Source: Bacteroidales bacterium Bact_19 | GTDB lineage: Bacteria > Bacteroidota > Bacteroidia > Bacteroidales > ML635J-15 | Direction: 5' to 3' | Length of the DNA: 62,567 nt | Assembly (NCBI GenBank): GCA_001603595.1 | Contig: LUZK01000030.1 | Span: 1-62,567, forward strand | Part shown: positions 1 through 9,561 of the stretch, piece after piece | Layout: each line of letters starts with the position of its first letter | Position numbering within the stretch: position 1 is the stretch's first letter | Position numbers and translations under genes: made by a program | Notes under the pieces: model-generated | What the model saw: the letters and a program-made list of their open reading frames with translations, nothing else | The model's database searches: none | Told to the model about the DNA's origin: nothing

Positions 1-2
1 TA

Positions 3-692
3 ATATGGAATTTAACTAATCCCATGCATGATTCTTTGCAGTTTCATCTTTTACCAGTTTATATGTTAACTAATCTGATGATTTTTATTTCTTTTATAAT
101 TGTATATAATAAAATAAATGATTTTAAACATGTGATAAAATATATTTTTTTCATTTTCTGGATTGTAATGATAACTATAAATTTTTTGCAGTTTAGTAAT
201 AAAGCATTTTTTAGATATAAAAAAATTACGAATTATTATTCATTAGAATACCTTGAAAAAATTTCTATGCTTGTTCCTAAGAGTTACAAGAGTGCTATAG
301 GAGTTCTTTCTTCTCCTATTGAAATAAGAACTTCTTTTAATGCACAAATGAATTGGATTACTATGCCTCCTTTGGACAATTTGATTCCAAATGTTGTTAT
401 GGTAAATTTAACTGCTGATGAATATGTAATTCTTTCTGATGACTTAAAAATTCTAAAACGAGCAAATAAATTTATAAATTCATCTCCTTTTAATAAATTT
501 TCGTTTCAAAATGATCCTCAAAATGTTTTAAATAAAGATTCATTAAGATTGGAATTTATTAAAAAGAACAATATAAAATACTTAATTGTTAAAGATCAAA
601 GAGAAATTAGCTCAATACTAATGGAAATCACTAAATTAATAGTCTTTGACCCGGTAAGCAAAGAAAAATTTCTTGTATTAAATTATGAATAA
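3..692 (+). CDS. C-terminal part of a membrane protein, 5' end outside the window
   Basis: The reading frame is open from base 3 to the TAA at 690-692, so the gene begins before the window; the first in-frame ATG (24) need not be the start. The visible part has two hydrophobic segments in its first 60 residues, then a soluble tail of about 160 residues. This layout (membrane helices followed by a C-terminal extracytoplasmic domain) is seen in several envelope glycosyltransferase-like families, but I see no diagnostic motif and assign no function. It overlaps the next membrane-protein gene by 8 bp (ATG inside the last codons), so the two are probably translationally coupled. Confidence 0.75.
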   Translation: MWNLTNPMHDSLQFHLLPVYMLTNLMIFISFIIVYNKINDFKHVIKYIFFIFWIVMITINFLQFSNKAFFRYKKITNYYSLEYLEKISMLVPKSYKSAIGVLSSPIEIRTSFNAQMNWITMPPLDNLIPNVVMVNLTADEYVILSDDLKILKRANKFINSSPFNKFSFQNDPQNVLNKDSLRLEFIKKNNIKYLIVKDQREISSILMEITKLIVFDPVSKEKFLVLNYE

Positions 693-2037
693 AAATTTTC
701 TTGATATAGAAGGGATATTTTTAATAACGGTTTATTTACTTCTATTTACCATTGGTTTTAATATTTATTCCTCGATAAAATATTCCGGTGAGCAAAAACT
801 AAAGAAATTTTTCCTTTATGGATTTTATTTAAAAATTTTTGCATCTTTAGGTTTTGCTTTAGTTTTTGATTTGTATTATCGAAGAGGAGGAGATTCTTTT
901 TCTTATTTTTATAACGCTTGCAATTTGGGAAATGTTTTTTTCGATGACTTTAAAAGTTATATTCGAATATTTTTTGGCTTTATTTCAAAAGAAAATCTTT
1001 ATACTCTTCCTACAGGCTTAAGTTATATTCCGGCTTTTAAAGATTCCGGAGTTATTGCTGTTCATCGTTTTCTTTCTCCTTTTACGATATTGGGATTAAA
1101 GAATTACTATCTTACAATTATTGTATTAAATGTGTTTTTGTATATTATCAATTGGAGGATATTTTTGTTTTTTAATAAGATATATCCCGAGAAAACGAAA
1201 ATACTTGCTTACGGTTTTCTTTTTGTGCCTTCGGTTTTATTTTGGGGATCCGGAATTTTAAAGGATTCTTTCACTTTTACTTTCGGGCTGGTTTTTTTAA
1301 GTAATTTTTATAAAATATTCTTTCAACGCAAATTAAATATCTTGAATGCGGCAAAGTTTTTACTGGCAGCTTATGTTGTAATTACTCTGAAACCGTATAT
1401 TTTATACTCCTATATTGCAGGAGGATTTGTATGGTTGGGATTAAATTCACTTAAGGTTATTAAAAATCGAATGTTGAGAGTTTTTGTTTTGCCTGTTGTT
1501 ATCGTAAGTATAGGTTTTGCCGGAATTTACGTTTTAAACTCGGTTGCAAATGTTGTAGGAGGCTCTTATAAAGATATTGACAGTATGCTTAACAAAGCAG
1601 TGGTGTCGCAACAAGATCTAAAGCAGGAATATTATCAGGGATCATCTTTTGATATAGGAGATTATGAGCCTACCTTTGAGGGAGCATTATCGGTAACTCC
1701 TGCGGCTATTGTTGCCGGTTTATACAGGCCTTTTATTTTTGAAGCAAGATTGGTAGTTGTATTTTTATCCGGATTGGAAAATTTGGCATTATTGCTAATT
1801 ACAATATATGTGTTTTTTAAAGCCGGTTTTGTTGGTACTTTAAGGATTATTTCAAGAGAGCCGTTTTTGGTTTTTTGTCTTGTATTTTCAATAATTATGG
1901 CTTGGGGGATAGGTTTGTCAACTTCAAATTTCGGGGCTCTGGTGAGATTTAAAATACCTCTCACTCCATTTTTTCTTATTTTGTGGTTGTTTATTTTGGA
2001 TGAATATAAAAAGGTAAAAAGCGAAGTAAAAAGTTAA
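685..2037 (+). CDS. Polytopic membrane protein of unknown function
   Basis: A 450-residue protein with about nine or ten hydrophobic segments spread over its whole length. A short charged loop after the second helix contains YYRRGGDSFSYF, and a hydrophilic loop of about 60 residues lies in the middle (around residues 290-345). The arrangement resembles polymerases or transferases of cell-surface polysaccharide synthesis, but that is analogy, not a motif match. The start ATG overlaps the stop of the preceding membrane-protein gene. No gene follows on this strand for about 4 kb, so it is probably the last gene of an operon that begins outside the window. Confidence 0.75.
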   Translation: MNKNFLDIEGIFLITVYLLLFTIGFNIYSSIKYSGEQKLKKFFLYGFYLKIFASLGFALVFDLYYRRGGDSFSYFYNACNLGNVFFDDFKSYIRIFFGFISKENLYTLPTGLSYIPAFKDSGVIAVHRFLSPFTILGLKNYYLTIIVLNVFLYIINWRIFLFFNKIYPEKTKILAYGFLFVPSVLFWGSGILKDSFTFTFGLVFLSNFYKIFFQRKLNILNAAKFLLAAYVVITLKPYILYSYIAGGFVWLGLNSLKVIKNRMLRVFVLPVVIVSIGFAGIYVLNSVANVVGGSYKDIDSMLNKAVVSQQDLKQEYYQGSSFDIGDYEPTFEGALSVTPAAIVAGLYRPFIFEARLVVVFLSGLENLALLLITIYVFFKAGFVGTLRIISREPFLVFCLVFSIIMAWGIGLSTSNFGALVRFKIPLTPFFLILWLFILDEYKKVKSEVKS

Positions 2038-2216
2038 TATAGCAAAGATAAATATTCAATACAAGAGATTAATTTCGAGTAGATTTATGAAAAAAAATAA
2101 GTAAATACTACAAAACGGATAACCATCTCTAAAACAAAAAGAAAAGCACAAAAAAATCAACTACTAAATATCAAAAGGGAAAAAATAAATTTTTCATAAA
2201 ATTCTGGATAAAAAAC

Positions 2217-3032
2217 TCAATCAAAAGTTTTCAACTTTTCGCCGCAATATTTACAATAGTTAAAGTCTTTTCCGTTTTCGGTAAAACATCTAGGGCATTT
2301 TATATTTTCTTCTTTCTTTTGGCGTATAGCTTCTGCAGTAATTAAACCTGTGGGTACGGCAATGATTGAGTAGCCAATAAGCATTGTGATAGAAGCAATA
2401 AATTTCCCAATCATCGTAACAGGAGCGATATCTCCGTAACCTACAGTAGTAATTGTAACAATTGTCCAGTAAATTGAAACAGGGATATTACTATAACCGT
2501 GTTCGGGTCCTTCAATTAAAAACATCAAAGTGCCTATAACTACAATTGCTGTAAAAACAGCAAGCATAAAAACTGCAATTTTCGACCAGCTTCTTCCAAT
2601 GGATTGTAATAATAGTCTGCTTTGTTTGGTGTAATCGCTCATCTGAAATATCGAAAATATTCTTAGAAGTCGCAGAGTCCTGATTGCTATTAGGATCTGT
2701 GTTCCGGGGATAAATAAACTGATAAATGGCGGTAAAATTGCTAAAACATCAATAATCCCGTAGAAACTTAGAATGTATTTCAATTTACTGTTTACAGACC
2801 ATATTCTGAGTATGTATTCAATTAGAAATAAAGAAGTTATTACCCATTCCGCCACATAAAGTTGCAATCCGTATTTGTTGTGAATATCTTCGAAGCTGTC
2901 GAGCATCACTAAAAGCATATTTATTAGAATAACTGCTAATAGAGTAACGTCAAAGGCTTTTCCTGCCGGAGTATTTGATTTGAAAATTATTACATAAATT
3001 TTACATTTAAGTTTATTAAGCCTAGTGTTCAT
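2217..3032 (-). CDS. Voltage-gated-type potassium channel (ion transporter) with C-terminal zinc ribbon
   Basis: A 271-residue six-helix cation channel of the inner membrane. The potassium selectivity filter TTVGYGD is at residues 195-201 between the last two helices. An arginine-rich S4-like helix (RTLRLLRIF) is at 118-126. Length and layout match bacterial Kv-like 'ion transporter' proteins. After the last helix there is a short linker and a CPRC...CKYC zinc ribbon (Cys 246, 249, 260, 263), so the cytoplasmic end probably binds zinc. A good -7 element lies just upstream at 3048-3055, supporting the ATG at 3032 and a single-gene transcript. The selectivity assignment is firm; voltage gating is inferred from S4 only. 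Confidence 0.93.
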   Translation of the reverse strand: MNTRLNKLKCKIYVIIFKSNTPAGKAFDVTLLAVILINMLLVMLDSFEDIHNKYGLQLYVAEWVITSLFLIEYILRIWSVNSKLKYILSFYGIIDVLAILPPFISLFIPGTQILIAIRTLRLLRIFSIFQMSDYTKQSRLLLQSIGRSWSKIAVFMLAVFTAIVVIGTLMFLIEGPEHGYSNIPVSIYWTIVTITTVGYGDIAPVTMIGKFIASITMLIGYSIIAVPTGLITAEAIRQKKEENIKCPRCFTENGKDFNYCKYCGEKLKTFD

Positions 3033-3047
3033 AAAAAGATATTTTTA

Positions 3048-3055
3048 CAAAACTA
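3048..3055 (-). promoter_or_regulatory. Bacteroidetes -7 element for the potassium channel gene
   Basis: Read on the minus strand this is TAGTTTTG, a match to TAnnTTTG, the -7 element of the Bacteroidetes housekeeping sigma factor. It would place the transcript start about 9 bases before the ATG. I see no clear -33 TTTG. Confidence 0.45.
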
Positions 3056-3216
3056 TTAAAAATTTATAAATGACTTTGATTTCCCGAATAAAAATCAAAA
3101 TAAGACAATTTCCAATATAAGGTAAGTTTTATAAATTTTCTTTCACGGGAAAAAATTATATTAACCTTGTGCAAAAAAATAAGAGATAAGCACAAAACAA
3201 TCTTATAAAAACCACC

Positions 3217-3380
3217 AACCAACTAACCAACTAACCAACCAACTAACCAACCAACTAACTAACTAACTAACCAACCAACCAACCAACTAACCAACCAACT
3301 AACCAACCAACTAACTAACTAACCAACCAACTAACCAACCAACTAACTAACCAACTAACTAACCAACCAACCAACTAACC
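3217..3380. repeat. Tandem tetranucleotide array (AACY)41
   Basis: Forty-one uninterrupted 4-bp units, each AACC or AACT, tile exactly from 3217 to 3380; degenerate units (acc acc before, aatc aact after) flank it. Only the fourth base varies, always C or T. The right end runs into the 3' end of lpxD: its TAG stop (3375-3377 on the minus strand) is made of repeat sequence. Four AACC units in a row at 3269-3284 give a GGTT x4 run on the minus strand, which could form a two-tetrad G-quadruplex. A second array of the same unit and orientation lies on the other side of the operon at 5711-5914. Confidence 0.97.
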
Positions 3381-4406
3381 AATCAACTTCTCCAACTTCT
3401 CCAATCTTTTCACTATATCATCCAGATTTTTAAAATGAACGTAAGATCTGTGATATGCTCTGATGTCGAAAGCCGGTGCGCCCATAAGAATGCTGTTTTC
3501 TTTAGTAACATTATTTGATACTCCCGACTGAGCAGAAATTTTTGTTCCGTTTGCAATAGTGATGTGTGGGCTGATACCTACCTGACCGCCAAACATACAG
3601 TTTTCTCCGATTTTAGCAGTTCCTGCAATGCCTGTTTGGGCAGCAATAACTGTGTTTTTGCCTATCTCTACATTATGAGCTATATGAATATGGTTGTCAA
3701 GTTTAACCCCTTTTCTTATTGTTGTTGAGCCCATAGTTGCTCTGTCAATTGTTACTAGGGCCCCGATTTCTACATTATCCTCGATTACGACATTACCTAT
3801 TTGGGCAATTTTTACAAATTCCTGACCTTCGTTAGGAGCAAATCCAAAACCATCAGCTCCGATTACCGTACCGGAATGAATAGTGCAATTGTTGCCTATA
3901 ACACTATTATGATATATAGTTACGTTGGGGTAAATTATATTATTATCGCCAATTTTTACATTTTCTCCGATGTAGCATTGTGGGTAAATCAAAACATTAT
4001 TTCCAATTTTAGCATCTTTGCCGATATAAGTGAAAGCTCCAATATAAACGTCATTTCCCAGTACAGCTCGTTTGTGTACAAAGCAAGGTTTTTCTTTTCC
4101 TTTGGGTTTTTCTGTGAGTTTGTTGTAAAAATCAAGTAAAATTGCTATAGATTTATAAGCATCCGGAACGCGGATTAATGTAGATTTTACCGGTTTTTGC
4201 GGGACAAAATCATCGTTTACAAGAACGATACTTGCTTTTGTAGTATAGATATAATGTGTGTATTTGGGATTGGCAAGAAAGCACAAAGACCCGGGTTCTG
4301 CTTCTTCAATTTTTGAAAATCTCGTTACCACGGCATTTTCGTCACCTTCTATAGTTCCGTTTAAAATGTCTGCAATTTGTCTAGCATTAAATTCTATTTC
4401 TACCAT
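3375..4406 (-). CDS. lpxD: UDP-3-O-(3-hydroxyacyl)glucosamine N-acyltransferase
   Basis: LpxD adds the N-linked hydroxyacyl chain to UDP-3-O-acylglucosamine in lipid A synthesis, using acyl-ACP. The 343-residue protein has the family layout: an N-terminal uridine-binding domain (residues 1 to about 100, with [10 protein letters not shown]), a long left-handed beta-helix of hexapeptide repeats (about 105-315, many I-G-x-N turns) and a short C-terminal helix. The catalytic-histidine region [12 protein letters not shown] is intact. The ATG follows the stop of the upstream HD gene by one base, so the two are one operon. The last codons and the TAG stop lie in or at the edge of the AACY array, so array changes could alter the C-terminus. 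The lpxC/fabZ and lpxA genes that usually follow lpxD in this phylum are absent here. Confidence 0.97.
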   Translation of the reverse strand: MVEIEFNARQIADILNGTIEGDENAVVTRFSKIEEAEPGSLCFLANPKYTHYIYTTKASIVLVNDDFVPQKPVKSTLIRVPDAYKSIAILLDFYNKLTEKPKGKEKPCFVHKRAVLGNDVYIGAFTYIGKDAKIGNNVLIYPQCYIGENVKIGDNNIIYPNVTIYHNSVIGNNCTIHSGTVIGADGFGFAPNEGQEFVKIAQIGNVVIEDNVEIGALVTIDRATMGSTTIRKGVKLDNHIHIAHNVEIGKNTVIAAQTGIAGTAKIGENCMFGGQVGISPHITIANGTKISAQSGVSNNVTKENSILMGAPAFDIRAYHRSYVHFKNLDDIVKRLEKLEKLIG

Positions 4407-4407
4407 A

Positions 4408-5631
4408 TTAGTCTTTGTTTAAAATTATTTTTGGAACACAAACATAATATTTTTTCACTACTTTGCTTAATACTGAAATGTTTAACATATCTGAAGCTTC
4501 GGCAATATCAATTAATTTATTACCGTATTGAATGTTAATTCTCTCGTCGTCAACTCTGTAAGTATTATTAGAAACTTCCCCTGAAAAAACGTAATATTCT
4601 AGTTCTTCTGAAGAAAGATTAAATCTTTTAGAGGTTTTTAGTTTGAGTTCTTTTATATAATTATCGGGGATAGGGTCTTTTCCAATAATAATTTTAGGAA
4701 ATTTTCTGTTCATCAGGCTGTTTGCAAGATAAGATATTATTTTGTCGTCATGATTCAGGAGTTGTTTAACCAGATATACGAAGTCAAAATCATCCAGCAT
4801 TGAGAAGTTATCGAGAATTTCTTTGTTATTTTTATTTTTGTTATCGTCGAGGAAGAATTTAAGATATTTGTTATCAATATTAATTTTGTTTTGTTGGTAG
4901 AGATGTTTTAATCTTTTGAGAAAGTGAATAAGTTGTAATTCTCCCACAAGTACGGTTTTATGCAAATAAACTTGCCAATACATAAGGCGTCGGGCAATAA
5001 GGAATTTTTCAACGCTGTAGATTCCTTTAGCTTCTACAACCAGATTGTCATCAACTACCTGAAGCATTTTAATTATTCTTTCGCTACCAACAACACCTTC
5101 GGTGACTCCAGTAAAGAAGCTATCGCGTCGTAGGTAATCCAGGCGGTCCATGTCTAATTGCCCTGAAACTAATTGATGAAGGAATTTTTTATGATATTCG
5201 TCTTTAAAAATTTTTATGGCAAGTTCCAGTTTGCCGTTGTACTGATTGTTAAGTTCCTGCATGAACATCAGGCTTAATTCTTCATGTGGATGATTTGGAA
5301 TTATACAGCTTTCGAGTGCATGAGAAAAAGGGCCATGACCTATATCGTGGAGCAGAATGGCTATTCGTGCACCATCTGCTTCTTCTTCCGTAATATTGTG
5401 TCCTTTACTTCGGAGTACGTCTATAGCAAGGTTTATCAGGTGCATACAGCCAATAGCGTGTTGAAACCTTGTATGTACTGCTCCCGGAAATACCAGGTAC
5501 GTTAAACCAAGTTGTTTTATTCTCCTTAAGCGTTGAAAGTATGGATGTTCAATCAGCTCGAACAGCAAGCCTCCCGGAATATTTATAAATCCGTAAACCG
5601 GGTCATTAAGTATTTTTTTCTTAGTATTCAA
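4408..5631 (-). CDS. HD-superfamily phosphohydrolase (dNTPase/SAMHD1-like)
   Basis: A cytoplasmic metal-dependent phosphohydrolase of about 407 residues. The HD-domain ligands are visible: HTRFQH near residue 53, [12 protein letters not shown] near 92-103, and the distal aspartate in [14 protein letters not shown]. The family includes dNTP triphosphohydrolase-like proteins; the true substrate is not known from sequence. The frame is open up to a TTG at 5649, but that TTG lies inside a -7 element, so I prefer the in-frame TTG at 5631, giving [15 protein letters not shown], the usual family N-terminus. It is cotranscribed with lpxD, as is common in Bacteroidetes. Confidence 0.92.
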   Translation of the reverse strand: MNTKKKILNDPVYGFINIPGGLLFELIEHPYFQRLRRIKQLGLTYLVFPGAVHTRFQHAIGCMHLINLAIDVLRSKGHNITEEEADGARIAILLHDIGHGPFSHALESCIIPNHPHEELSLMFMQELNNQYNGKLELAIKIFKDEYHKKFLHQLVSGQLDMDRLDYLRRDSFFTGVTEGVVGSERIIKMLQVVDDNLVVEAKGIYSVEKFLIARRLMYWQVYLHKTVLVGELQLIHFLKRLKHLYQQNKINIDNKYLKFFLDDNKNKNNKEILDNFSMLDDFDFVYLVKQLLNHDDKIISYLANSLMNRKFPKIIIGKDPIPDNYIKELKLKTSKRFNLSSEELEYYVFSGEVSNNTYRVDDERINIQYGNKLIDIAEASDMLNISVLSKVVKKYYVCVPKIILNKD

Positions 5632-5646
5632 TTTTATGCTTTTTTG

Positions 5647-5654
5647 CAAAAATA
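5647..5654 (-). promoter_or_regulatory. -7 element for the HD phosphohydrolase-lpxD operon
   Basis: Minus-strand TATTTTTG matches TAnnTTTG. It overlaps the most upstream possible TTG start (5649), which argues for the start at 5631 with a leader of about 10 bases. The AACY array begins about 57 bp further upstream. Confidence 0.5.
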
Positions 5655-5710
5655 ATTTATTATTTAAAATTTTGTCCCCCTTTCCCCACAGAATTTAATC
5701 TTTCGCACAA

Positions 5711-5914
<204 letters not shown>

Positions 5915-5925
5915 AAATTTTTTCG

Positions 5926-5933
5926 TATGTTTG
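5926..5933 (+). promoter_or_regulatory. -7 element for riboflavin synthase
   Basis: TATGTTTG fits TAnnTTTG. The expected start of transcription, near 5940, leaves about 20 bases to the ATG at 5961. The -33 position falls in the AACY array, which contains no TTTG. Confidence 0.5.
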
Positions 5934-5960
5934 CAGTGTATAATTTTAAAATTAATGCTT

Positions 5961-6575
5961 ATGTTTTCAGGAATAGTAGAAGAAACCGCAAGAGTTATAA
6001 AAATTGAAAAAGACAAGACAAATTATCATTTTTATTTGACCTGTTCTTTTGCCGATAAATTAAAAATTGACCAGAGTGTGTCGCATAATGGTGTTTGTTT
6101 AACGGTTGTAGAAGTTTTTCCCGAAGAAAAGCTTTACAAAGTAACGGCGATACAGGAAACACTCGACAAATCGAACCTTGGACTATTGCAACCCGGCGAT
6201 GAAGTTAATGTCGAAAGAAGTATGTCAATGGATAAGCTTCTTGACGGGCATCTAGTTCAGGGGCATGTTGATCAAACTGCTATTTGTACCGATATTAAGG
6301 AAGTTGACGGAAGCTGGTATTTTACTTTTAAATACGATAAGTCAAAAGGAAACATTACTGTTGAGAAGGGCTCAATTTCTGTTAATGGTGTTAGTTTAAC
6401 CGTTGTTAATTCGAGGGATGACAGTTTTTCTGTAGCAATTATTCCTTTTACTTATCAGGTTACAAATTTTCATACTTTCAAAGTTGGTACTGTTGTAAAT
6501 CTGGAATTTGATATTATCGGTAAATATATTCAGAAAATAATGTCAACTTATATTGAACAATTGTCAAAAAAGTAA
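5961..6575 (+). CDS. ribE: Riboflavin synthase alpha chain
   Basis: Converts two molecules of 6,7-dimethyl-8-ribityllumazine to riboflavin. The 204-residue protein is two tandem lumazine-binding beta-barrels (about 1-97 and 98-200). Each has its signature: MFSGIVEE at the start, SVSHNGVCLTVV in the first barrel, GSISVNGVSLTVV in the second. The start at 5961 gives the conserved N-terminus; upstream in-frame codons (5931, 5955) are rejected because they lie in or just after the promoter. The end overlaps the next gene by 23 bp. I see no FMN riboswitch: the leader is too short. Confidence 0.96.
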   Translation: MFSGIVEETARVIKIEKDKTNYHFYLTCSFADKLKIDQSVSHNGVCLTVVEVFPEEKLYKVTAIQETLDKSNLGLLQPGDEVNVERSMSMDKLLDGHLVQGHVDQTAICTDIKEVDGSWYFTFKYDKSKGNITVEKGSISVNGVSLTVVNSRDDSFSVAIIPFTYQVTNFHTFKVGTVVNLEFDIIGKYIQKIMSTYIEQLSKK

Positions 6576-7911
6576 AAAACTGAAAACGAGGTTTTCTTTA
6601 AATAAATTAAACAAGGTACTTGCATTGCAGTTTTTCCAAATTTTTCGATTTGGGATATTGTTATTGATAAGTATTATATTTACCAAAACCAATTTAAGTC
6701 TCGGTCAGATTGGTGTTTATGAGACTTTTTTACTAATTGCGGGCAGTGTTAGTTTTTTCTGGATAGGTGCAATGCAGCAAACTTTATTAGCTACTTATGC
6801 AGAAAACAAAACATTTGGTAAAACTACTGAAAAATCACCCGTATTGTTTAACATTTCTATTTTATTTACCGCTTTAAGTGTATTGTCTGCCGTTTTTGTT
6901 TTTCTTCTTCAGCCAGTTATTTCCGGAATGTTTTCAATTCATGGAGAACAAATTCCTTACATGAAAATTCTTTTTCTATATATAATTTTTTCCGGACCCG
7001 TAAATCTGGTTGAGTATGTTTATTTATTACTTGATAAGCCACTGAAAATAATTTATTTCGGAGTTTTAACTTTTACGTTACAGTTATTTTGTGTTACCAT
7101 ACCAATAATTTTAGGTTTTGATTTGGGTTATGGGCTTTACGGATTAGTTTTTGTTAATATTTTGCGTTTTATCTGGTTGGGTTTTATTATTTTCAAATAT
7201 TCAAAGATTCAGCTTTCGGTAAAATTTATCCATGAATTTCTGATACTTTCCGCTCCTTTGGTAACAAGTTTTCTTTTGAGTGGGTCTGCACAATATATTG
7301 ATGGATTTATTATTTCTTACAAATTCGATGAAGCTACATTGGCAATATTCAGATATGGTGCACGCGAAGTTCCGGTTTATGTACTTTTGATAAATGCTTT
7401 CGGTAATGCAATGACTCCCGCATTTGCAATAAAAGACAATCTTAAGCAATCTCTTGCCGAATTGAAAAAAGGAACTGAAAATCTTATGAACTGGATGTTT
7501 CCCACTGCTTTTATTCTTATTATCTCAAGTAAATATCTTTTTCCGCTGGTTTTTAATAAAAACTTTATCGAAAGTGCTTTTGTTTTCAATATTTATCTTT
7601 TGATTTTAATTACAAGGTTTATTTTTTCGAGAATTATTCTCATCGGGTTTAAAAATACTAAACCAATACTTTATTCTTCACTTGTTGAAATAATTATAAA
7701 TATAACTTTAAGTTTTGCTTTAATTAATTTTTGGGGAATTTACGGAGTTGCTTTCGCAACTTTTGTGTCTTATGTTATCGAAAAAATTATTTTGATTAGA
7801 ATTTTAAACAAAAAATACAATATCCCTTTGGGACAGTATGTTAATGTTAAAAAACTTTATTTATTTTCGGCTATTCTTCTGATTTGTTGGATTATAGGAT
7901 GGTATATTTAA
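6553..7911 (+). CDS. Polysaccharide flippase-like (MATE/Wzx-type) membrane protein
   Basis: A polytopic protein of about 452 residues with roughly 12 hydrophobic segments, typical in length and layout of oligosaccharide flippases of the MVF/MATE superfamily. A stretch such as KNTKPILYSSLVEIIINI resembles the C-terminal half of these proteins. The likely start is TTG at 6553, inside the end of ribE (23-bp overlap); no in-frame ATG occurs before the first membrane helices. It would move a lipid-linked glycan across the inner membrane. The next gene, 11 bp downstream, is an asparagine-synthase-like protein, a common partner in surface-glycan loci. Start site is uncertain. Confidence 0.8.
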   Translation: MNNCQKSKKLKTRFSLNKLNKVLALQFFQIFRFGILLLISIIFTKTNLSLGQIGVYETFLLIAGSVSFFWIGAMQQTLLATYAENKTFGKTTEKSPVLFNISILFTALSVLSAVFVFLLQPVISGMFSIHGEQIPYMKILFLYIIFSGPVNLVEYVYLLLDKPLKIIYFGVLTFTLQLFCVTIPIILGFDLGYGLYGLVFVNILRFIWLGFIIFKYSKIQLSVKFIHEFLILSAPLVTSFLLSGSAQYIDGFIISYKFDEATLAIFRYGAREVPVYVLLINAFGNAMTPAFAIKDNLKQSLAELKKGTENLMNWMFPTAFILIISSKYLFPLVFNKNFIESAFVFNIYLLILITRFIFSRIILIGFKNTKPILYSSLVEIIINITLSFALINFWGIYGVAFATFVSYVIEKIILIRILNKKYNIPLGQYVNVKKLYLFSAILLICWIIGWYI

Positions 7912-7922
7912 TTTTTTAGTTT

Positions 7923-9524
7923 ATGTTTGAATTTTATCTTTCGGCTAACAATCCCTATAAATGGACTCATTCCGATAATGCCTATTTTATAGGATATCTT
8001 GTTGATAACGAAAACGTATTTCGACAAAATTCAGCTATTGATAAAATAACGTCTTCCGACCAAAAAATTTGTTCAGGCATTTATTCTTTTATTCAGCTAA
8101 AAAGAGACAAAGTTTTGATAAGCAATGATATAAATAATTTTTTCCCTGTATTCTGTTATTATAAATCCGGTTCAGGTTGGATTATAAGCGATAGTTTTCA
8201 AAAAATTTTGCAGTTTAAAGATTTGGAACTTAACGATAATATTGTTCCTGCTTTTGAAAATGCCGGCTTTGTTCCTGATAAATTTACGCTTGATAAAAAA
8301 ATAATAAAATCCCGTGCTGCCTATAAACTTATTTTGCAGAACGATGGAAATTTTTACTATCAGGGCGATTATTATTGGATAACAAAAATTTTTTTTGACC
8401 AAAGTTTTAATGACTTGCTTGAATTAACAAGCAAAGAAATTTTTGAAGCAGGGGAGAAGATGATTAAATTTCTTAAAGGCAGAATGGCTGTTGTTCCTCT
8501 CAGCGGAGGCTTCGACTCAAGATTGATTGCCTGTTTGTTAAAAAAATTTGGGTATAAAAATGTTGTTTGTTTTACTTACGGAAAATACAATCACGAAACT
8601 GATTTAAGTAAAAAAGTAGCTCAAACGCTAGGGTTTAAATGGTATTTTATTGATTACACCCAACTCAATTATTCCGGGTATACTCAAGATAAAACTTTTT
8701 TAAGATATGTTTCCGATTATGCAAATGGCTATTGTATGCCTTATCTTCAGGAATATTTTGCGGTGAAATATCTTAAAGAAAACAACATAATTGATGAAGA
8801 TGCAGTTTTTCTTCCCGGACATTCCGGAGATTACATTGCAGGAAGTTATATTAACAAAACTATAATCACTGACTCAACCGATATCAAATTGGCAAATCAC
8901 ATAGCCAAAAAATATTTTTATTTTAGAAAAAAGAGCGTCAATGAACATCTACAAATCCGACAAATTATATTAGAAACAATAAAAGAATACAACGATCTTG
9001 AAAATTTGCTTATTGATGGTAAATTTAATCAGGCTATTGAAGACTGGGATATTAAAGAAAAACTAGCAAAGTTTATTGTTAGATCTTGTTTTGTATTTAC
9101 ATTTTTTGGTTACGAACATTATCTTTTGTATTGGGACATCAAATTGATTAATTACTTTAGAAAAATTCCTTTTAAATATCGCGAAAATAAAAAGCTATAT
9201 GATGAATGCTTGATACAAAAATTTTTTGTTCCCAAACAAATATATTTTGGAGAAAAAGAAATAAAATCCGGACGATTAAAACTTTATTTCCAGAAATTTA
9301 AGGACAATATCAGATATTTTTTCCCGTGGAAAATTGTTCTTGCAAAGATGCAAAAATTTGACTGGATGAATTATTACGAATTTACAAAAGAGATGAACAA
9401 AGAAATTTTTATTGAAACAGGGAAATATCTGAAGAATTTTAAAACTTTCAATGCTGTCATTTGCCGCTGGTATTTGGTATTGTTAAAAAAATCACATACT
9501 GAAAAACAAAAAATTGAAATTTGA
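7923..9524 (+). CDS. Asparagine-synthase-like amidotransferase/ATPase
   Basis: A 533-residue protein with an asparagine-synthetase C-terminal domain. The ATP-pyrophosphatase loop PLSGGFDSR is at about residues 190-198, followed by the usual LIACLLKK helix. The N-terminal 170 residues look like a worn Ntn-type glutaminase domain (ISNDINNFFPVFCYY), but the protein begins Met-Phe, not Met-Cys, so the glutaminase nucleophile is missing. It probably activates a carboxylate with ATP and uses ammonia or another amine. Proteins of this kind often modify surface glycans or peptides; the flippase-like gene 11 bp upstream fits that. The substrate cannot be told from sequence. Confidence 0.82.
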   Translation: MFEFYLSANNPYKWTHSDNAYFIGYLVDNENVFRQNSAIDKITSSDQKICSGIYSFIQLKRDKVLISNDINNFFPVFCYYKSGSGWIISDSFQKILQFKDLELNDNIVPAFENAGFVPDKFTLDKKIIKSRAAYKLILQNDGNFYYQGDYYWITKIFFDQSFNDLLELTSKEIFEAGEKMIKFLKGRMAVVPLSGGFDSRLIACLLKKFGYKNVVCFTYGKYNHETDLSKKVAQTLGFKWYFIDYTQLNYSGYTQDKTFLRYVSDYANGYCMPYLQEYFAVKYLKENNIIDEDAVFLPGHSGDYIAGSYINKTIITDSTDIKLANHIAKKYFYFRKKSVNEHLQIRQIILETIKEYNDLENLLIDGKFNQAIEDWDIKEKLAKFIVRSCFVFTFFGYEHYLLYWDIKLINYFRKIPFKYRENKKLYDECLIQKFFVPKQIYFGEKEIKSGRLKLYFQKFKDNIRYFFPWKIVLAKMQKFDWMNYYEFTKEMNKEIFIETGKYLKNFKTFNAVICRWYLVLLKKSHTEKQKIEI

Positions 9525-9534
9525 TTAAGTTTTA

Positions 9535-9542
9535 TAATTTTG
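9535..9542 (+). promoter_or_regulatory. -7 element for ruvA-sprA
   Basis: TAATTTTG fits TAnnTTTG and lies 20 bp before the ruvA ATG, so transcription should begin at about 9549. Confidence 0.45.
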
Positions 9543-9561
9543 CACATTAAATATATTTTAA

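Noticed and set aside
5934-5960. FMN riboswitch before riboflavin synthase
   Set aside because: Only about 20 bases separate the predicted transcript start from the ATG.
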